Assembly: GCA_902826255.1 (NCBI GenBank)
Contig: CADEEC010000005.1
Location: 1 to 45,173, forward strand
DNA: 45,173 nucleotides
Direction of reading: 5' to 3'
Source: an uncultured Hyphomicrobiales bacterium
GTDB lineage: Bacteria; Pseudomonadota; Alphaproteobacteria; Rhizobiales; Hyphomicrobiaceae
A program made the translations under genes and the position numbers. Below the pieces are notes generated by a model. It saw only the letters and a list, made by a program, of their open reading frames with translations, ran no database searches and was not told where the DNA came from. Positions 18,299 to 28,023 of the stretch are shown here, in pieces; the first letter of the stretch is position 1, and every line of letters begins with the position of its first letter.

Positions 18299-18463
18299 GG
18301 CAATTCCGGTTCGGGATGAGCGATTGTTGTGTAGGCGACCTGTCACGTGCGGGCAAGCAAGCGGCCCGCACCGCCGATGTGCAAGCACCGTTCTTGCGGC
18401 CCGCTACGACGGGTGCCAGTCTCGACGCGCTCCGAGACTCGGAACAACCAAGGCGCCGGCCCC

Positions 18464-20101
18464 ATGCAGACCGCTACCCTCATTCTCCAGCTTCTCCTGG
18501 CTGTCGCTTTCTCCGGCCTGCTCGTCAGACTCCTGCATATGCCGGCGCCGTTCGTGCAAATCGCGCTGGGCATCGCCCTGGCCTGGCCAGCCGTCGCCGG
18601 CCTCCATGTGACGCTCGACCCCGGGCTGTTTCTGCTCCTGTTCGTGCCGCCGCTGCTGTTTCTGGATGGGCTGAACGCTCCGAAGCGGGAATTCAGGCAG
18701 CTGTGGTTCCCGATCACTGCACTCGCGTTCGGCCTCGTATTCTTCACGATCTGGGTGGTCGGCTACGCGCTGCACTGGCTGATCCCTTCCCTGCCGCTGC
18801 CTGTCGCTTTCGCGCTGGCTGCGATCCTGTCGCCGACGGACGCGGTCGCGGTGGCCTCGATCCTGGACCGCACACACCTGCCGCCCCGCCTCATGCATGT
18901 GCTCGAGGGCGAGGCGCTGCTTAACGATGCCTCAGGACTTGTGATCTTTCGCTTGGCCATCGCGGCAGCAATGAGCGGCCAATCCTCGTTGGGGCACACG
19001 CTTGGCCCGTTCCTGTTCGTTGCGGCCGGGGGCGCGCTGGCGGGCGTGGTGACGCTACTTGTCATCGCCCAAGCGCAACGCCTCATCGCCAAGCTCGGCG
19101 ACATACCGTCCGAAGCGCAAGTGCTGGTCGCATTGCTGCTGCCGTTCGGGGCCTACCTGCTGGCGGAGCATTTCCACGCTTCCGGAATTCTTGCCGCCGT
19201 GACAGCGGGACTGCTGTTTCGATGGTCCGGCATGTACAGGTACACAGGTCTGGCGGCGAGCATTCAAAGCAGCGTGATGTGGGGCACGCTCGCGTTTGCC
19301 TTCAACGGCATGATCTTCCTTCTGCTCGGCTTGCAACTGCCCGACATCATCAGAAAGGTGCCGGCAACAATCTCCTCCCGTCATGCGATCGTCGAGCCGA
19401 TCGTCTGGGTCATCGGTCTCACACTGACCCTGATCGCGTTGCGGTTCGTGTGGAGCCTCATCAACCACACCGCCCGCTACCAAATCGCCTGGTGGCGCGG
19501 CAAGGTCTATGCCTTTCCCGGCTTCCTCGTCTCGCTGGCCCTTGCGTTTGCCGGAGTACGCGGCGCGATCACTCTGGCGGGCGTGCTGTCGATCCCGCTG
19601 CTGCTGCCGAATGGCACAGCGTTTCCCGGCAGGGACCTTTGCATCTTTTTGGCTGCCGGCGTGATCATCTGCTCGCTGTTGCTGGCGAGTTTCGCGCTCC
19701 CCGTCATCGCCCGCGGCATCACGCGACCCGAAGACGATCCGATCGAGGCGGAGACGCGAGAAGCGCGTGTTGCCTCGGCAGCGGCGGCCATCACCCTTAT
19801 CGAGCGACAGATTGCGGCAAGAGACCGTGGAGACATGAGCGCAACGCACGCGGATGTCGGCGCCCGCATGATCGCCGGCTACCGCTTGCGGATCGCGGCG
19901 GCGGCGCAAACGGACAGCGAGGGGAGTGAAGAGGCGCGGGCTGCCTACCAGATCGAGCGGGAGTTGCGTCTCGCCGCCATCGCAGCGGAGCGCGACGCGC
20001 TGCGCCAGCTGTTCAAGGCACGAAAAATCAACGACGAGACGTCCGCGGAACTCATGCGCGAGCTAGCGCTTGCCGAGGCGACACTGCGCCAGAGCGCATA
20101 G
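18464..20101 (+). CDS. Na+/H+ antiporter, CPA1 (NhaP-like) family
   Basis: 545-residue antiporter. About 12 membrane helices occupy residues 1-420. The family motifs are LSPTDAVAVASI with its paired charged site, EGEALLNDASGLVIF (ND ion-binding pair) and FAGVRGAITLAGVLSIPLLLP. The C-terminal 120 residues are soluble and helical (AITLIERQIAARD; YQIERELRLAAIAAERDALRQLFK). The ATG at 18464 follows a GGCGC-rich leader; an upstream GTG-type extension lacks membrane character. It is divergent from azlC and converges on clpA across a hairpin. Confidence 0.93.
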   Translation: MQTATLILQLLLAVAFSGLLVRLLHMPAPFVQIALGIALAWPAVAGLHVTLDPGLFLLLFVPPLLFLDGLNAPKREFRQLWFPITALAFGLVFFTIWVVGYALHWLIPSLPLPVAFALAAILSPTDAVAVASILDRTHLPPRLMHVLEGEALLNDASGLVIFRLAIAAAMSGQSSLGHTLGPFLFVAAGGALAGVVTLLVIAQAQRLIAKLGDIPSEAQVLVALLLPFGAYLLAEHFHASGILAAVTAGLLFRWSGMYRYTGLAASIQSSVMWGTLAFAFNGMIFLLLGLQLPDIIRKVPATISSRHAIVEPIVWVIGLTLTLIALRFVWSLINHTARYQIAWWRGKVYAFPGFLVSLALAFAGVRGAITLAGVLSIPLLLPNGTAFPGRDLCIFLAAGVIICSLLLASFALPVIARGITRPEDDPIEAETREARVASAAAAITLIERQIAARDRGDMSATHADVGARMIAGYRLRIAAAAQTDSEGSEEARAAYQIERELRLAAIAAERDALRQLFKARKINDETSAELMRELALAEATLRQSA

Positions 20102-20122
20102 GGCAGCCCGGAGGCTGCCCTA
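20099..20122. terminator. Hairpin between the antiporter gene and clpA
   Basis: A perfect 10-bp stem (TAGGGCAGCC and GGCTGCCCTA) with a four-base CGGA loop begins inside the antiporter stop codon and ends six bases before the clpA stop. It can serve both convergent genes. No long T-tract is present on either side. Confidence 0.6.
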
Positions 20123-20127
20123 CTCAG

Positions 20128-22593
20128 CTACTCGTCCTTGCGGCGCGGTACGATCGGCACGGCGCCGGAGCGGGGCGCCTTGTCCTTCTTTTCCTTTGGC
20201 CCGGACAAGGCTTTGCGAGGCGCCGCCTCGACGAGTGCCGGCGCTTCCGCGTCCTCGTCCTCGGTCTCGTCGTCGTCGTCTTCGCTCTTGTCCTTGCCCT
20301 TCGCCTTGGGCTCGGCGGGGAGGTACTCGAAGCCGAGCTTCTTCTCCGCTCCCTCGCCCTCGACCAGGACACGCACCGTGCCACCGTGCTCGAGCTTGCC
20401 GAACAGCAGCTCATCCGCGAGCGGCTTCTTGATGTACTCCTGGATGACGCGTGCGAGCGGGCGGGCGCCGAACTTCTCGTCGTAGCCCTTTTCTGCGAGC
20501 CAGCGCGTGGCTTCCTCGGTCAGCTCGATGGTCACACCGCGGTCGGCGAGCTGGGCTTCGAGCTGGAACACGAACTTCTCGACCACCTTGAGGATGATCT
20601 CCATCGGCAGGCCGGAGAAGGGGATCACCGCGTCCAGCCGGTTGCGGAACTCCGGCGTAAACATGCGGTTGATGGCTTCCGTGTCGTCGCCTTCGCGCTT
20701 GCTGCGGCCGAAGCCCATGGCCGGACGCGCCATGTCAGCGGCGCCGGCATTGGTGGTCATGATCAGCACCACGTTGCGGAAATCGACCTTCTTGCCGTTG
20801 TGGTCGGTGAGCTTGCCGTGGTCCATCACCTGCAGGAGGATGTTGAACAGATCGGGGTGCGCCTTCTCGATCTCGTCCAGCAGCAGCACGCTGTGCGGAT
20901 GCTGGTCGATGCCGTCGGTGAGGAGCCCGCCCTGGTCGAAGCCGACATAGCCCGGAGGCGCGCCGATCAGACGCGAGACCGTGTGCTTCTCCATATACTC
21001 CGACATGTCGAAGCGCAGCAGCTCGACGCCCATCAGCGCCGCCAGCTGCTTGGCAACCTCGGTCTTGCCGACGCCGGTCGGCCCTGAGAACAGATAGCAG
21101 CCGATCGGCTTCTCCGGCTCGCGCAGGCCCGCGCGCGACAGCTTGATAGAGCTCGCCAGCGCCTCGATGGCGTTGTCCTGGCCGAACACCAGGCGCTTCA
21201 GGTCCTTCTCGATGTTGACCAGCACCTCGGCGTCCGACTTGGTGATGGTCTTGGGCGGGATGCGCGCCATGGTGGCGACGGTCGCCTCCACCTCCTTCAC
21301 GCCGATCTTCTTCTTGCGCTTGTTCTCGGGCACCAGCATCTGCGAGGCGCCCGTCTCGTCGATCACGTCGATCGCCTTGTCGGGCAGCTTGCGGTCGTTG
21401 ATGTACTTGGCCGACAGCTCCACCGCCGCCTTGATGGCGTCGTTGGTGTACTTGAGCTTGTGGTAGTCCTCGAAGTAGGGCTTGAGGCCCTTGAGGATCT
21501 CGATGGAGTCCTCGACCGTGGGCTCCTTCACGTCGATCTTCTGGAAGCGCCGCACCAGCGCGCGGTCCTTCTCGAAGTGCTGCCGGTACTCCTTGTAGGT
21601 GGTGGAGCCGATGCAGCGCACCGTGCCGGACTGCAGGGCGGGCTTCAGCAGGTTGGAGGCGTCCATGGCGCCGCCGGAGGTGGCGCCCGCACCGATCACG
21701 GTGTGGATCTCGTCGATGAAGAGGATGCCGCCGGGATAGTTCTCGATCTCCTTCATGACGGCCTTGAGCCGCTCCTCGAAGTCGCCGCGGTAGCGCGTGC
21801 CGGCCAGCAGCGCACCCATGTCGAGCGCGAAGATGGTGGAGGATTTCAGGACCTCGGGCACCTCGCCGTTGACGATCTTGCGCGCCAGGCCTTCGGCGAT
21901 GGCCGTCTTGCCGACGCCGGGATCGCCCACGAACAGCGGATTGTTCTTTTGCCTGCGGCACAGCACCTGGATGGTGCGCATGACCTCGGGCTCGCGGCCG
22001 ATCAGGGGATCGATCTTGCCGGTCTTGGCCTTCTTGTTGAGGTTCACGCAATAGGTGTTGAGCGCGTCCTGAGGCTGCTTCTTGCCGTCCTCGCGGCCGT
22101 CGGCGTTCTGCTCGTCGTCGACGCCGCGCACGTGCTTGGGCTCCGACATGCCCGGCCGCTTGGCAATGCCGTGGCTGATGTACTGGACCGCCTCGAACCG
22201 CGTCATCTCCTGCTCCTGCAGGAAGAAGGCGGCGTGGCTCTCGCGCTCGGCGAAGATGGCGACCAGCACGTTGGCGCCGGTGACCTCCTCGCGCCCGGAG
22301 GACTGCACGTGCACGACGGCGCGATGCACCACGCGCTGGAAGCCGGTGGTCGGCTGCGCCTCGTTGGAGTCCTTCACGAACAGGCTGGAAAGCTCGTTGT
22401 CGAGGTATTCGGTGATGCGCTTGCGCAGCACGTCGAAATCGACGAGGCACGCCTTCATCACGGCGGCGGCGTCGCGGTCGTCCAGCAGCGCGAGCAGCAA
22501 GTGCTCCAACGTCGCATACTCGTGGTTGCGCTCGTTGGCGTACTCAAGGGCGCGATGCAGCGCCGATTCCAGGCTTTGTGAGAAGGCTGGCAC
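20128..22593 (-). CDS. clpA: ATP-dependent Clp protease ATPase ClpA
   Basis: 821-residue AAA+ unfoldase that feeds ClpP. It has the N-domain that binds ClpS (about 1-145), D1 with Walker A GDPGVGKT (223-230) and Walker B LFIDEIH, and D2 with Walker A GPTGVGKT (504-511) and [11 protein letters not shown]. There is no ClpB-type coiled-coil M domain. The ClpP-docking loop is MGF in the stretch before [10 protein letters not shown]. The last 65 residues are an unusual charged tail (Lys-rich, then a [10 protein letters not shown] run, then basic). It is preceded by clpS, seven bases away, an obvious operon. Confidence 0.97.
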   Translation of the reverse strand: MPAFSQSLESALHRALEYANERNHEYATLEHLLLALLDDRDAAAVMKACLVDFDVLRKRITEYLDNELSSLFVKDSNEAQPTTGFQRVVHRAVVHVQSSGREEVTGANVLVAIFAERESHAAFFLQEQEMTRFEAVQYISHGIAKRPGMSEPKHVRGVDDEQNADGREDGKKQPQDALNTYCVNLNKKAKTGKIDPLIGREPEVMRTIQVLCRRQKNNPLFVGDPGVGKTAIAEGLARKIVNGEVPEVLKSSTIFALDMGALLAGTRYRGDFEERLKAVMKEIENYPGGILFIDEIHTVIGAGATSGGAMDASNLLKPALQSGTVRCIGSTTYKEYRQHFEKDRALVRRFQKIDVKEPTVEDSIEILKGLKPYFEDYHKLKYTNDAIKAAVELSAKYINDRKLPDKAIDVIDETGASQMLVPENKRKKKIGVKEVEATVATMARIPPKTITKSDAEVLVNIEKDLKRLVFGQDNAIEALASSIKLSRAGLREPEKPIGCYLFSGPTGVGKTEVAKQLAALMGVELLRFDMSEYMEKHTVSRLIGAPPGYVGFDQGGLLTDGIDQHPHSVLLLDEIEKAHPDLFNILLQVMDHGKLTDHNGKKVDFRNVVLIMTTNAGAADMARPAMGFGRSKREGDDTEAINRMFTPEFRNRLDAVIPFSGLPMEIILKVVEKFVFQLEAQLADRGVTIELTEEATRWLAEKGYDEKFGARPLARVIQEYIKKPLADELLFGKLEHGGTVRVLVEGEGAEKKLGFEYLPAEPKAKGKDKSEDDDDETEDEDAEAPALVEAAPRKALSGPKEKKDKAPRSGAVPIVPRRKDE

Positions 22594-22600
22594 GCGGGGG

Positions 22601-22930
22601 CTACTCCTTTTCCATCGTGCACTGCAGCGGATGCTGGTTCTGGCGCGAGAAGTCCATCACCTGCGCAACCTTCGTCTCCGCTACCTCATAAGTATAGACG
22701 CCGCAGATTCCGACGCCTTTATGATGCACATGAAGCATGATCCGCGTGGCATCTTCGCGGCCTTTGTTGAAGAAGCGCTCCAGCACGAGCACGACGAACT
22801 CCATGGGTGTGTAGTCGTCGTTGAGCAGAAGCACCTTGTAGAGGCTCGGCTTCTTGGTCTTGGGGCGCGTCTTGGTGATGAGGCCAGTCTTGCCCTCATC
22901 GTCCCCTTTTGAGCCGTTACGGCCGGCCAT
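22601..22930 (-). CDS. clpS: ClpA adaptor ClpS
   Basis: 109-residue ClpS that delivers N-degron substrates to ClpAP. A disordered basic N-terminal arm (1-28) precedes the core [24 protein letters not shown], whose DDYTPM segment lines the N-degron pocket. HHKG and the C-terminal [26 protein letters not shown] complete the fold. A TACAAT hexamer sits four bases before the ATG on the minus strand, so a leaderless or near-leaderless transcript is conceivable, though no good -35 is present. Confidence 0.97.
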   Translation of the reverse strand: MAGRNGSKGDDEGKTGLITKTRPKTKKPSLYKVLLLNDDYTPMEFVVLVLERFFNKGREDATRIMLHVHHKGVGICGVYTYEVAETKVAQVMDFSRQNQHPLQCTMEKE

Positions 22931-23113
22931 TCGATTGTACCCTGTCCGTGTCTTGCAGCACTGCTCGCGCCTCCACCGGCGCGCAAATCACCGATCCATT
23001 CTAGCGAAAGCCGCGGTAAATCCGCAAACGCTAGACGTCGGCTTGCGCCCGTGTTGTGGAGCCGCGGCACCGCCGGATGCCGACGCATATATGGTGTATC
23101 TCCCGCCGAATAC

Positions 23114-23153
23114 AAAAGGCCGGGCTGCACCGCAAAGTGCAACCCGGCCCTTG
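23114..23153 (-). terminator. Intrinsic terminator of the phasin gene
   Basis: On the minus strand the sequence reads GGCCGGGTTGCAC, a six-base loop, GTGCAGCCCGGCC and then TTTTGTATT. The stem is 13 bp with a single G-U pair and is followed directly by four T residues. It lies 40 bases past the phasin stop. The G-U pair forms only on the minus-strand RNA, where it fits better than the C/A mismatch of the plus-strand RNA. Confidence 0.85.
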
Positions 23154-23193
23154 TCGCGAGGAGCGGCGCGTTAGAGCCGCTCTAACGTCTCAC

Positions 23194-23529
23194 TCAGTGC
23201 TCACGCACCGATTGAATTGCCTTCTCGACAGGCTTGTAGGCTTCCTTGGCCAGCTCGGCGTAGAGGCCGCCGATCTTGGACATCTGATGCATGTACTCGT
23301 CGTAGGCGCGCTTGGCGTAGCCGGTCTGGATCTCGACGGCCTGCTCGAAGGACTTGGCGGACAGGAGCTTCTCCATGGTCGCCGTGCCGTCCTCGAAGGA
23401 GCGCTTGGTGTAGTCGGTCATCTCGGCGGCAATCGCCTGCAGGCCCTTGTTCCAGTCGCCGAAAGCCTTCATGGCGGCTTCAGCGTTGTAGGCCGGGAAT
23501 TTCGGGAAGGCGTCGAAGTTCTTGATCAT
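23194..23529 (-). CDS. Phasin family protein (PHB granule-associated)
   Basis: 111-residue phasin of the short alphaproteobacterial type. It is almost entirely amphipathic helix: PAYNAEAAMKAFGDWNKGLQAIAAEMTDYTKRSFEDG, a LLSAKSFEQAVEIQTGYAKRAYDEYMHQMSKIGGLYAELAKEAYKPVE core and no signal peptide. Phasins coat polyhydroxybutyrate granules and control their size. The ATG at 23529 is preferred over the 25-residue upstream extension. The gene stands alone with its own promoter and terminator, which suggests strong, separately regulated expression. Confidence 0.93.
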   Translation of the reverse strand: MIKNFDAFPKFPAYNAEAAMKAFGDWNKGLQAIAAEMTDYTKRSFEDGTATMEKLLSAKSFEQAVEIQTGYAKRAYDEYMHQMSKIGGLYAELAKEAYKPVEKAIQSVREH

Positions 23530-23607
23530 CTTGCTCGTCCTTGCTGGGGCAGTTGCATCAGGGGTTGCGTAAAGAGCGTGCACCGGAATGCCTGTGCGAT
23601 GCACACG

Positions 23608-23635
23608 TATTTATATGCACTGCACAATAAGTCAA
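23608..23635 (-). promoter_or_regulatory. Phasin promoter with a TGC/GCA repeat in the spacer
   Basis: On the minus strand TTGACT (23635-23630) is followed by a 16-base spacer and TAAATA (23613-23608); an overlapping TATAAA is also present. The spacer contains TTGTGCAGTGCA, a TGC/GCA-rich imperfect palindrome. PhaR-type repressors of phasin genes bind TGC-rich sites, so a repressor here would block the polymerase. The repressor assignment is inference. Confidence 0.6.
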
Positions 23636-23687
23636 GGCCATCTTGTGCGACGCAACATGCGACCAATGGCTAATATCGTGGCAATCG

Positions 23688-23706
23688 TTAACCATCCTGC
23701 TTAACC
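23688..23706. promoter_or_regulatory. Possible CtrA half-sites
   Basis: TTAACCAT (23688-23695) is the octamer form of the CtrA box and TTAACC recurs at 23701-23706. The separation of the TTAA cores is 9 bases instead of the canonical 7. CtrA is expected in this lineage, and a peptidoglycan enzyme lies downstream, but the spacing argues for caution. Confidence 0.3.
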
Positions 23707-23880
23707 ACACCCTCACAGCTACCGGCTAACCTCCTCTCCTGACAGGAATTCCGTCCCGCGGCAGGGCTTCGGCAGGGTGCCTCACTGGTGCCCAACAAAT
23801 CGAAGAATGCTGACTGCACGCCTTCCCGGGGGACGGAAGCGGTGGCCCCGGTCATCGCGAGAAGGCGCGGACAGAGGGTA

Positions 23881-25248
23881 ATGAGGCTTCTGAAACGCTG
23901 GGATCGGCCGTGGCGCCGCCTCGGAATGGCTTCCGTGGCGTTGGCCGTCGCGTTTCATCTGTCGATTGCGCCGGCGCTGGCCCAGGTCAAAGGCCGCAAC
24001 GCCGTTCTGGTTGTAGATGCGAACACGGGGCGCGTGCTGCACCAGCGGTCCGCCGACGAGCTGCGCTTCCCGGCCTCGCTCGTCAAACTGATGACCCTCT
24101 ACATGCTGTTCGAGCAGATCGAGCTCGGCCGCATGACCTACAAGACCAGAATTCGCTTTTCCGCGCACGCGGTCGGGCAGTCCCCTTCGAAACTCGACGT
24201 CGACGAGGGCAGCGAGATCGAAGCCCTCGACGCCATCAAGGCACTCGTCACCAAGTCGGCCAACGACGTCGCCGTCGCCATTGCCGAGCACATCGGCGGC
24301 AGCGAGGAGCGCTTCGCGCAGCTGATGACGCAAAGGGCACGCCAGCTCGGCATGAAGTCCACCACCTTCCGCAACGCCTCGGGCTTGCCCGATCCGGGCC
24401 AGGTCACCACGGCGCGGGACATGATCACGCTGGCGCTGCGCCTGCAGGATGACTACGCGCGGCACTATCATCTGTTTTCCACGCGGTATTTCACGTTCAA
24501 CGGCGACACCTACCGCAACCACAACTCGCTGCTGTTCCGCTATGCCGGCCTCGACGGCATGAAGACTGGCTACATCCGTGCCTCCGGCTTCAACCTGGTC
24601 GCCTCCGCCAAGCGCGGGAAGAAGCATGTGGTGGCCGTCGTGTTCGGCGGCGCGACCGCGGCACGGCGCAATACAGCCATGCAAACCTACCTCAACATGG
24701 GCTTTGTGAAGGCCGCCGACGCCAAGACGCGGCGCGCGACCGTGGCACTCGTCTCACGCGAAAAAGGACCGGCCATCGCGGCGATGGCACCCGCACCGCG
24801 GCCTACCGCGCGACCTGTCGTGGAGAGCGAAACCTCCAACATCGAGATCGCGCGCGTGCGGCCGGTGCGCGTACCCGGCCCAACGCCGCAGGCGGCGCAA
24901 GCGGACGCGATCGCTGCCCTCCTCAGCCGGGACGCCGAGCCACCCGTGGAACGGCCGGCGATCACCAGACCCGCGCCGGCGGTTTCGGCATCGGCGGGTG
25001 CATTCCTCATCCAGGTAGGCGCCTTCCAGTCGGAGGGCGACGCACAGCGGCGGCTGGCCGACATCCGCGCGCGCGCCGGGACCGCGCTCGGCGACTGCAC
25101 GCCCGTCACGCACGAAGTCCGCCAGGGCGACAAGACCCTCTATCGGGCGCGCTACGCCGGATATGCCACGCAGGCACCTGCCGCCGCCGCCTGCAGCGCT
25201 TTGAAGCGCCTCAGCATCGATTGCCTTGTTCTGAAGGCCGACCAATAA
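23881..25248 (+). CDS. D-alanyl-D-alanine carboxypeptidase (S11) with a SPOR domain
   Basis: 455-residue low-molecular-weight penicillin-binding protein. A signal peptide (MRLLKRWDRPWRRLGMASVALAV..., cleavage near PALAQ) leads into the S11 domain. Its catalytic motifs are SLVK (S66-K69), SAN in KSANDVAV and KTG in GMKTGYIRASG. A Pro/Arg-rich linker (about 285-375) precedes a C-terminal SPOR domain (FLIQVGAFQSEGDAQRRL... to the end), which binds denuded glycan at the septum. It trims pentapeptide side chains in the periplasm. ATG at 23881 is chosen because it puts the signal peptide at the N-terminus; a GTG at 23788 is in frame. Confidence 0.94.
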   Translation: MRLLKRWDRPWRRLGMASVALAVAFHLSIAPALAQVKGRNAVLVVDANTGRVLHQRSADELRFPASLVKLMTLYMLFEQIELGRMTYKTRIRFSAHAVGQSPSKLDVDEGSEIEALDAIKALVTKSANDVAVAIAEHIGGSEERFAQLMTQRARQLGMKSTTFRNASGLPDPGQVTTARDMITLALRLQDDYARHYHLFSTRYFTFNGDTYRNHNSLLFRYAGLDGMKTGYIRASGFNLVASAKRGKKHVVAVVFGGATAARRNTAMQTYLNMGFVKAADAKTRRATVALVSREKGPAIAAMAPAPRPTARPVVESETSNIEIARVRPVRVPGPTPQAAQADAIAALLSRDAEPPVERPAITRPAPAVSASAGAFLIQVGAFQSEGDAQRRLADIRARAGTALGDCTPVTHEVRQGDKTLYRARYAGYATQAPAAAACSALKRLSIDCLVLKADQ

Positions 25249-25279
25249 TCGCCGCCGGCCGTTGCTGGAGGACACGTCG

Positions 25280-25660
25280 TTGCCTTTGATCACACAGCAG
25301 TGGCTGTCGGTCGCCGGCCTCGGATTGGACCTCCTCGGGTTTGCCCTGCTGCTGAGAGAGTGGTGGATCGCCTTCTTCAACGAGGGCCACCAAATCGAGC
25401 TGGAAGAGCAGCACGAGCGCATGCGGGCGCTGCGCAACATGCGGCCCGCACCGGCACCCGGCCAGCAGAACCCCTTCGCCGCGATCGAGCGCATGCAGGA
25501 CGAGCAGGCCGTGCGCAAGGCGCGTTCCGCCCACCGCTCCGCCATGATGGCCCGCAAGGGCACCTTCATTCTCGCTACCGTCCTGATCGTCGCCGGCTAC
25601 CTGTTGCAGATTGCCGGCTCCTGGCCCGGCTGCTGTCCACCCTGGGTTGCGCCGCAGTAA
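25280..25660 (+). CDS. Small membrane protein, function unknown
   Basis: 126 residues with two hydrophobic helices, one near the N-terminus (LSVAGLGLDLLGFALLL) and one near the C-terminus (TFILATVLIVAGYLLQIA). A charged central segment of about 65 residues (HQIELEEQHERMRALRNM) separates them and is probably helical. No ATG precedes the first helix. A TTG at 25280 has a good GGAGG ribosome binding site nine bases upstream, and I take it as the start. I do not recognise a named family. It lies between the carboxypeptidase and parE on the same strand. Confidence 0.7.
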   Translation: MPLITQQWLSVAGLGLDLLGFALLLREWWIAFFNEGHQIELEEQHERMRALRNMRPAPAPGQQNPFAAIERMQDEQAVRKARSAHRSAMMARKGTFILATVLIVAGYLLQIAGSWPGCCPPWVAPQ

Positions 25661-25832
25661 GGCGCGGGAGGCGCCAGGGCACAGCTCGCTGCCTGCTGTG
25701 ACCGCCCTGCGCTTGACCGATCCGCCCCACGCGTGGCACGTCACCGGCACCCTGACGGCGATGGATTCGCTGGGCTTTCGGGGTGCTCGTGTGCGTCCGT
25801 TGCCCCTTTCCATCACGCAAAGGGCTTCGTTC

Positions 25833-28007
25833 ATGGCATTCAGAGCCTTGCGCGACCTGTTCGGCCGGTCGGATGCTGCCAAGCAGCCTGAGGCCAAGAC
25901 TGCCCAGCCGCCTCAGGCGAGCCTGGAGCTCTTGCGGCCTGCACCGCCGCCGGAGCCGCAGCGCACGCCTGAACCGGCACCGGAACGGCCGGTCACGTTG
26001 GAATTGGAAGTCGCCGACACCGACCCGCAAGAAGGAAAAGAAACACCCGTGGCGCGTCCCCTTCGCAAGCCTGCCGAAGCTGCCGACAGCTACACGGCTG
26101 CCGACATCGAGGTGTTGGAAGGCCTCGAGCCGGTGCGGCGCCGTCCCGGCATGTACATCGGCGGCACGGACGAGCGCGCCCTGCATCACCTGTTCGCCGA
26201 GGTGATCGACAACTCCATGGACGAGGCCGTCGCCGGCCATGCCAACTGGATCGAGGTCGAGCTGACGGCCGACGGCTTCCTCACCGTCACCGACAACGGT
26301 CGCGGCATCCCGGTCGACCCGCATCCCAAGTTCAAGTCGAAGTCTGCCCTCGAAGTCATCATGACGACGCTGCACTCGGGCGGAAAGTTCGACAGCAAGG
26401 TCTACAACACTTCCGGCGGCCTGCACGGCGTCGGCGTGTCGGTGGTCAACGCGCTTGCCGAGAAGCTGGACGTGGAGGTCGCGCGCGGCCAGCAGCTCTA
26501 CAAGATGGAGTTCAAGCGCGGCGAGCCGCAGGGCAAGCTGCAGAAGCTCGGCCCCGTGAAGAACCGGCGCGGCACGCGCGTGTCCTTCAAGCCGGACGAG
26601 AAGATCTTCGGCAAGGGCGCCGCCTTCAAGCCCCAGCGCCTGTTCAAGATGGCGCGCTCGAAGGCTTACCTGTTCGGCGGCGTGGAGATTCGCTGGAGCT
26701 GCGACAAAGCCCTCATCAGCGACGATACGCCGGAGAAGGCTGTCTTCCACTTCCCCGGAGGTCTCAAGGAGTATCTCGAGGCCACTATCAACGGCCAGAC
26801 GCGCGTCACAAAGGATCTGTTTGCGGGCCGCATCGACAAGGACGGCGGTCACGGCTCCGTCGAATGGGCCGTGTGCTGGGTCGCTGACGAGGACGGCTTC
26901 CTCAACTCCTATTGCAACACGGTGCCGACCCCGGAAGGCGGCACACATGAGAACGGCCTGCGCGGCGCCCTGAGCAAGGGCCTGCGCGAGTTTGGCGAGC
27001 GGGTCGGCAACCGCAAAGCGGCACAGATCACGGCCGAGGACGTGCTGGGCACCGCGTCGGCCATGCTCTCGGTGTTCATTCGCGAACCGGAGTTTCAGGG
27101 CCAGACCAAGGACAAGCTTGCCACCCAAGAGGCCACGCGCATTGTCGAGAACGCCGTGCGCGATGCCTTCGACCACTGGCTCGCTGACAGTCCGCAGAAC
27201 GCCACCAAGCTGCTCGACTGGGCCATGGACCAGGCCGAGGAGCGCCTGAAGCGCAAGCGCGAGAAGGAGATCGGCCGGCAGAGCGCCACGCGCAAACTCC
27301 GCCTGCCCGGCAAGCTCGCCGACTGCAGCGACAGCTCCAAGCAGGGCACGGAGATCTTCATCGTCGAGGGCGACAGTGCCGGCGGCTCCGCCAAACAGGC
27401 GCGCAACCGGGAGAACCAGGCGGTGCTGCCGCTGCGCGGCAAGATCCTCAACGTGGCCAACGCCTCATCGCAGAAGCTGTCGCAGAACCAGCTGTTGTCG
27501 GACCTGGTGCAGGCGCTGGGCGTCGGCACGGGCACCAAGTACCGCGATGAGGATTTGCGCTACGAGCGCGTGATCATCATGACGGACGCCGACGTCGACG
27601 GCGCCCACATCGCCTCGCTTCTCATCACCTTTTTCTACCAGGAGATGCCGGAGCTGATCGAGAACGAGCATCTCTATCTGGCGATGCCGCCGCTCTACAA
27701 GCTCACGCACGGCGCCAAGTCGGTCTATGCGCGCGACGATGCCGACAAGGATCGACTGCTGAAATCGGAGTTCAATGCCAACGCCAAGGTCGAAGTCAGC
27801 CGCTTCAAGGGTCTCGGCGAGATGAACGCGCCGCAGCTCAAAGAGACGACGATGGACATGACCAAGCGCACGCTGCTGCGCGTGTCCATCAATGGCGACA
27901 GGGCCAAGGTGAGCGATACGGTGAACGCGCTGATGGGCTCCAAACCGGAAGCACGCTTCCGCTTCATCCAGGAGCGCGCCGCGTTCGCCAAGGATCTGGA
28001 CATCTGA
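25833..28007 (+). CDS. parE: DNA topoisomerase IV subunit B
   Basis: 724-residue type IIA ATPase subunit that pairs with ParC to decatenate daughter chromosomes. After a Pro-rich N-terminal extension of about 85 residues comes the GHKL ATPase (EVIDNSMDEA, DNGRGIPVDPHPKFKSKSALEVI, GGLHGVGVSVVNALAE). The TOPRIM domain follows with EGDSAGGSAKQARNRENQAVLPLRGKILNV and DADVDGAHI. Length and the GTKYRDEDLRYERVIIMTDAD block favour ParE over GyrB, since the 170-residue GyrB insert is absent. ATG at 25833 has AAAGGG upstream; longer in-frame starts lie in poorly conserved sequence. Confidence 0.96.
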   Translation: MAFRALRDLFGRSDAAKQPEAKTAQPPQASLELLRPAPPPEPQRTPEPAPERPVTLELEVADTDPQEGKETPVARPLRKPAEAADSYTAADIEVLEGLEPVRRRPGMYIGGTDERALHHLFAEVIDNSMDEAVAGHANWIEVELTADGFLTVTDNGRGIPVDPHPKFKSKSALEVIMTTLHSGGKFDSKVYNTSGGLHGVGVSVVNALAEKLDVEVARGQQLYKMEFKRGEPQGKLQKLGPVKNRRGTRVSFKPDEKIFGKGAAFKPQRLFKMARSKAYLFGGVEIRWSCDKALISDDTPEKAVFHFPGGLKEYLEATINGQTRVTKDLFAGRIDKDGGHGSVEWAVCWVADEDGFLNSYCNTVPTPEGGTHENGLRGALSKGLREFGERVGNRKAAQITAEDVLGTASAMLSVFIREPEFQGQTKDKLATQEATRIVENAVRDAFDHWLADSPQNATKLLDWAMDQAEERLKRKREKEIGRQSATRKLRLPGKLADCSDSSKQGTEIFIVEGDSAGGSAKQARNRENQAVLPLRGKILNVANASSQKLSQNQLLSDLVQALGVGTGTKYRDEDLRYERVIIMTDADVDGAHIASLLITFFYQEMPELIENEHLYLAMPPLYKLTHGAKSVYARDDADKDRLLKSEFNANAKVEVSRFKGLGEMNAPQLKETTMDMTKRTLLRVSINGDRAKVSDTVNALMGSKPEARFRFIQERAAFAKDLDI

Positions 28008-28023
28008 CGCAGCCTAATCTCCG

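Larger units (their letters stand above)
23530..23880. other. 351-bp divergent control region, phasin / D,D-carboxypeptidase
   Basis: AT-rich for this genome between about 23600 and 23720. It holds the phasin promoter (23608-23635) and a TTAACCAT octamer (23688-23695) followed by a second TTAACC at 23701. The octamer is the CtrA half-site, but the spacing between the two is 9 rather than 7. The carboxypeptidase frame may begin at a GTG at 23788 within this region. Confidence 0.55.

Noticed and set aside
21460..22581. 373-codon open frame antisense to clpA
   Set aside because: Shadow of clpA with no recognisable domains.
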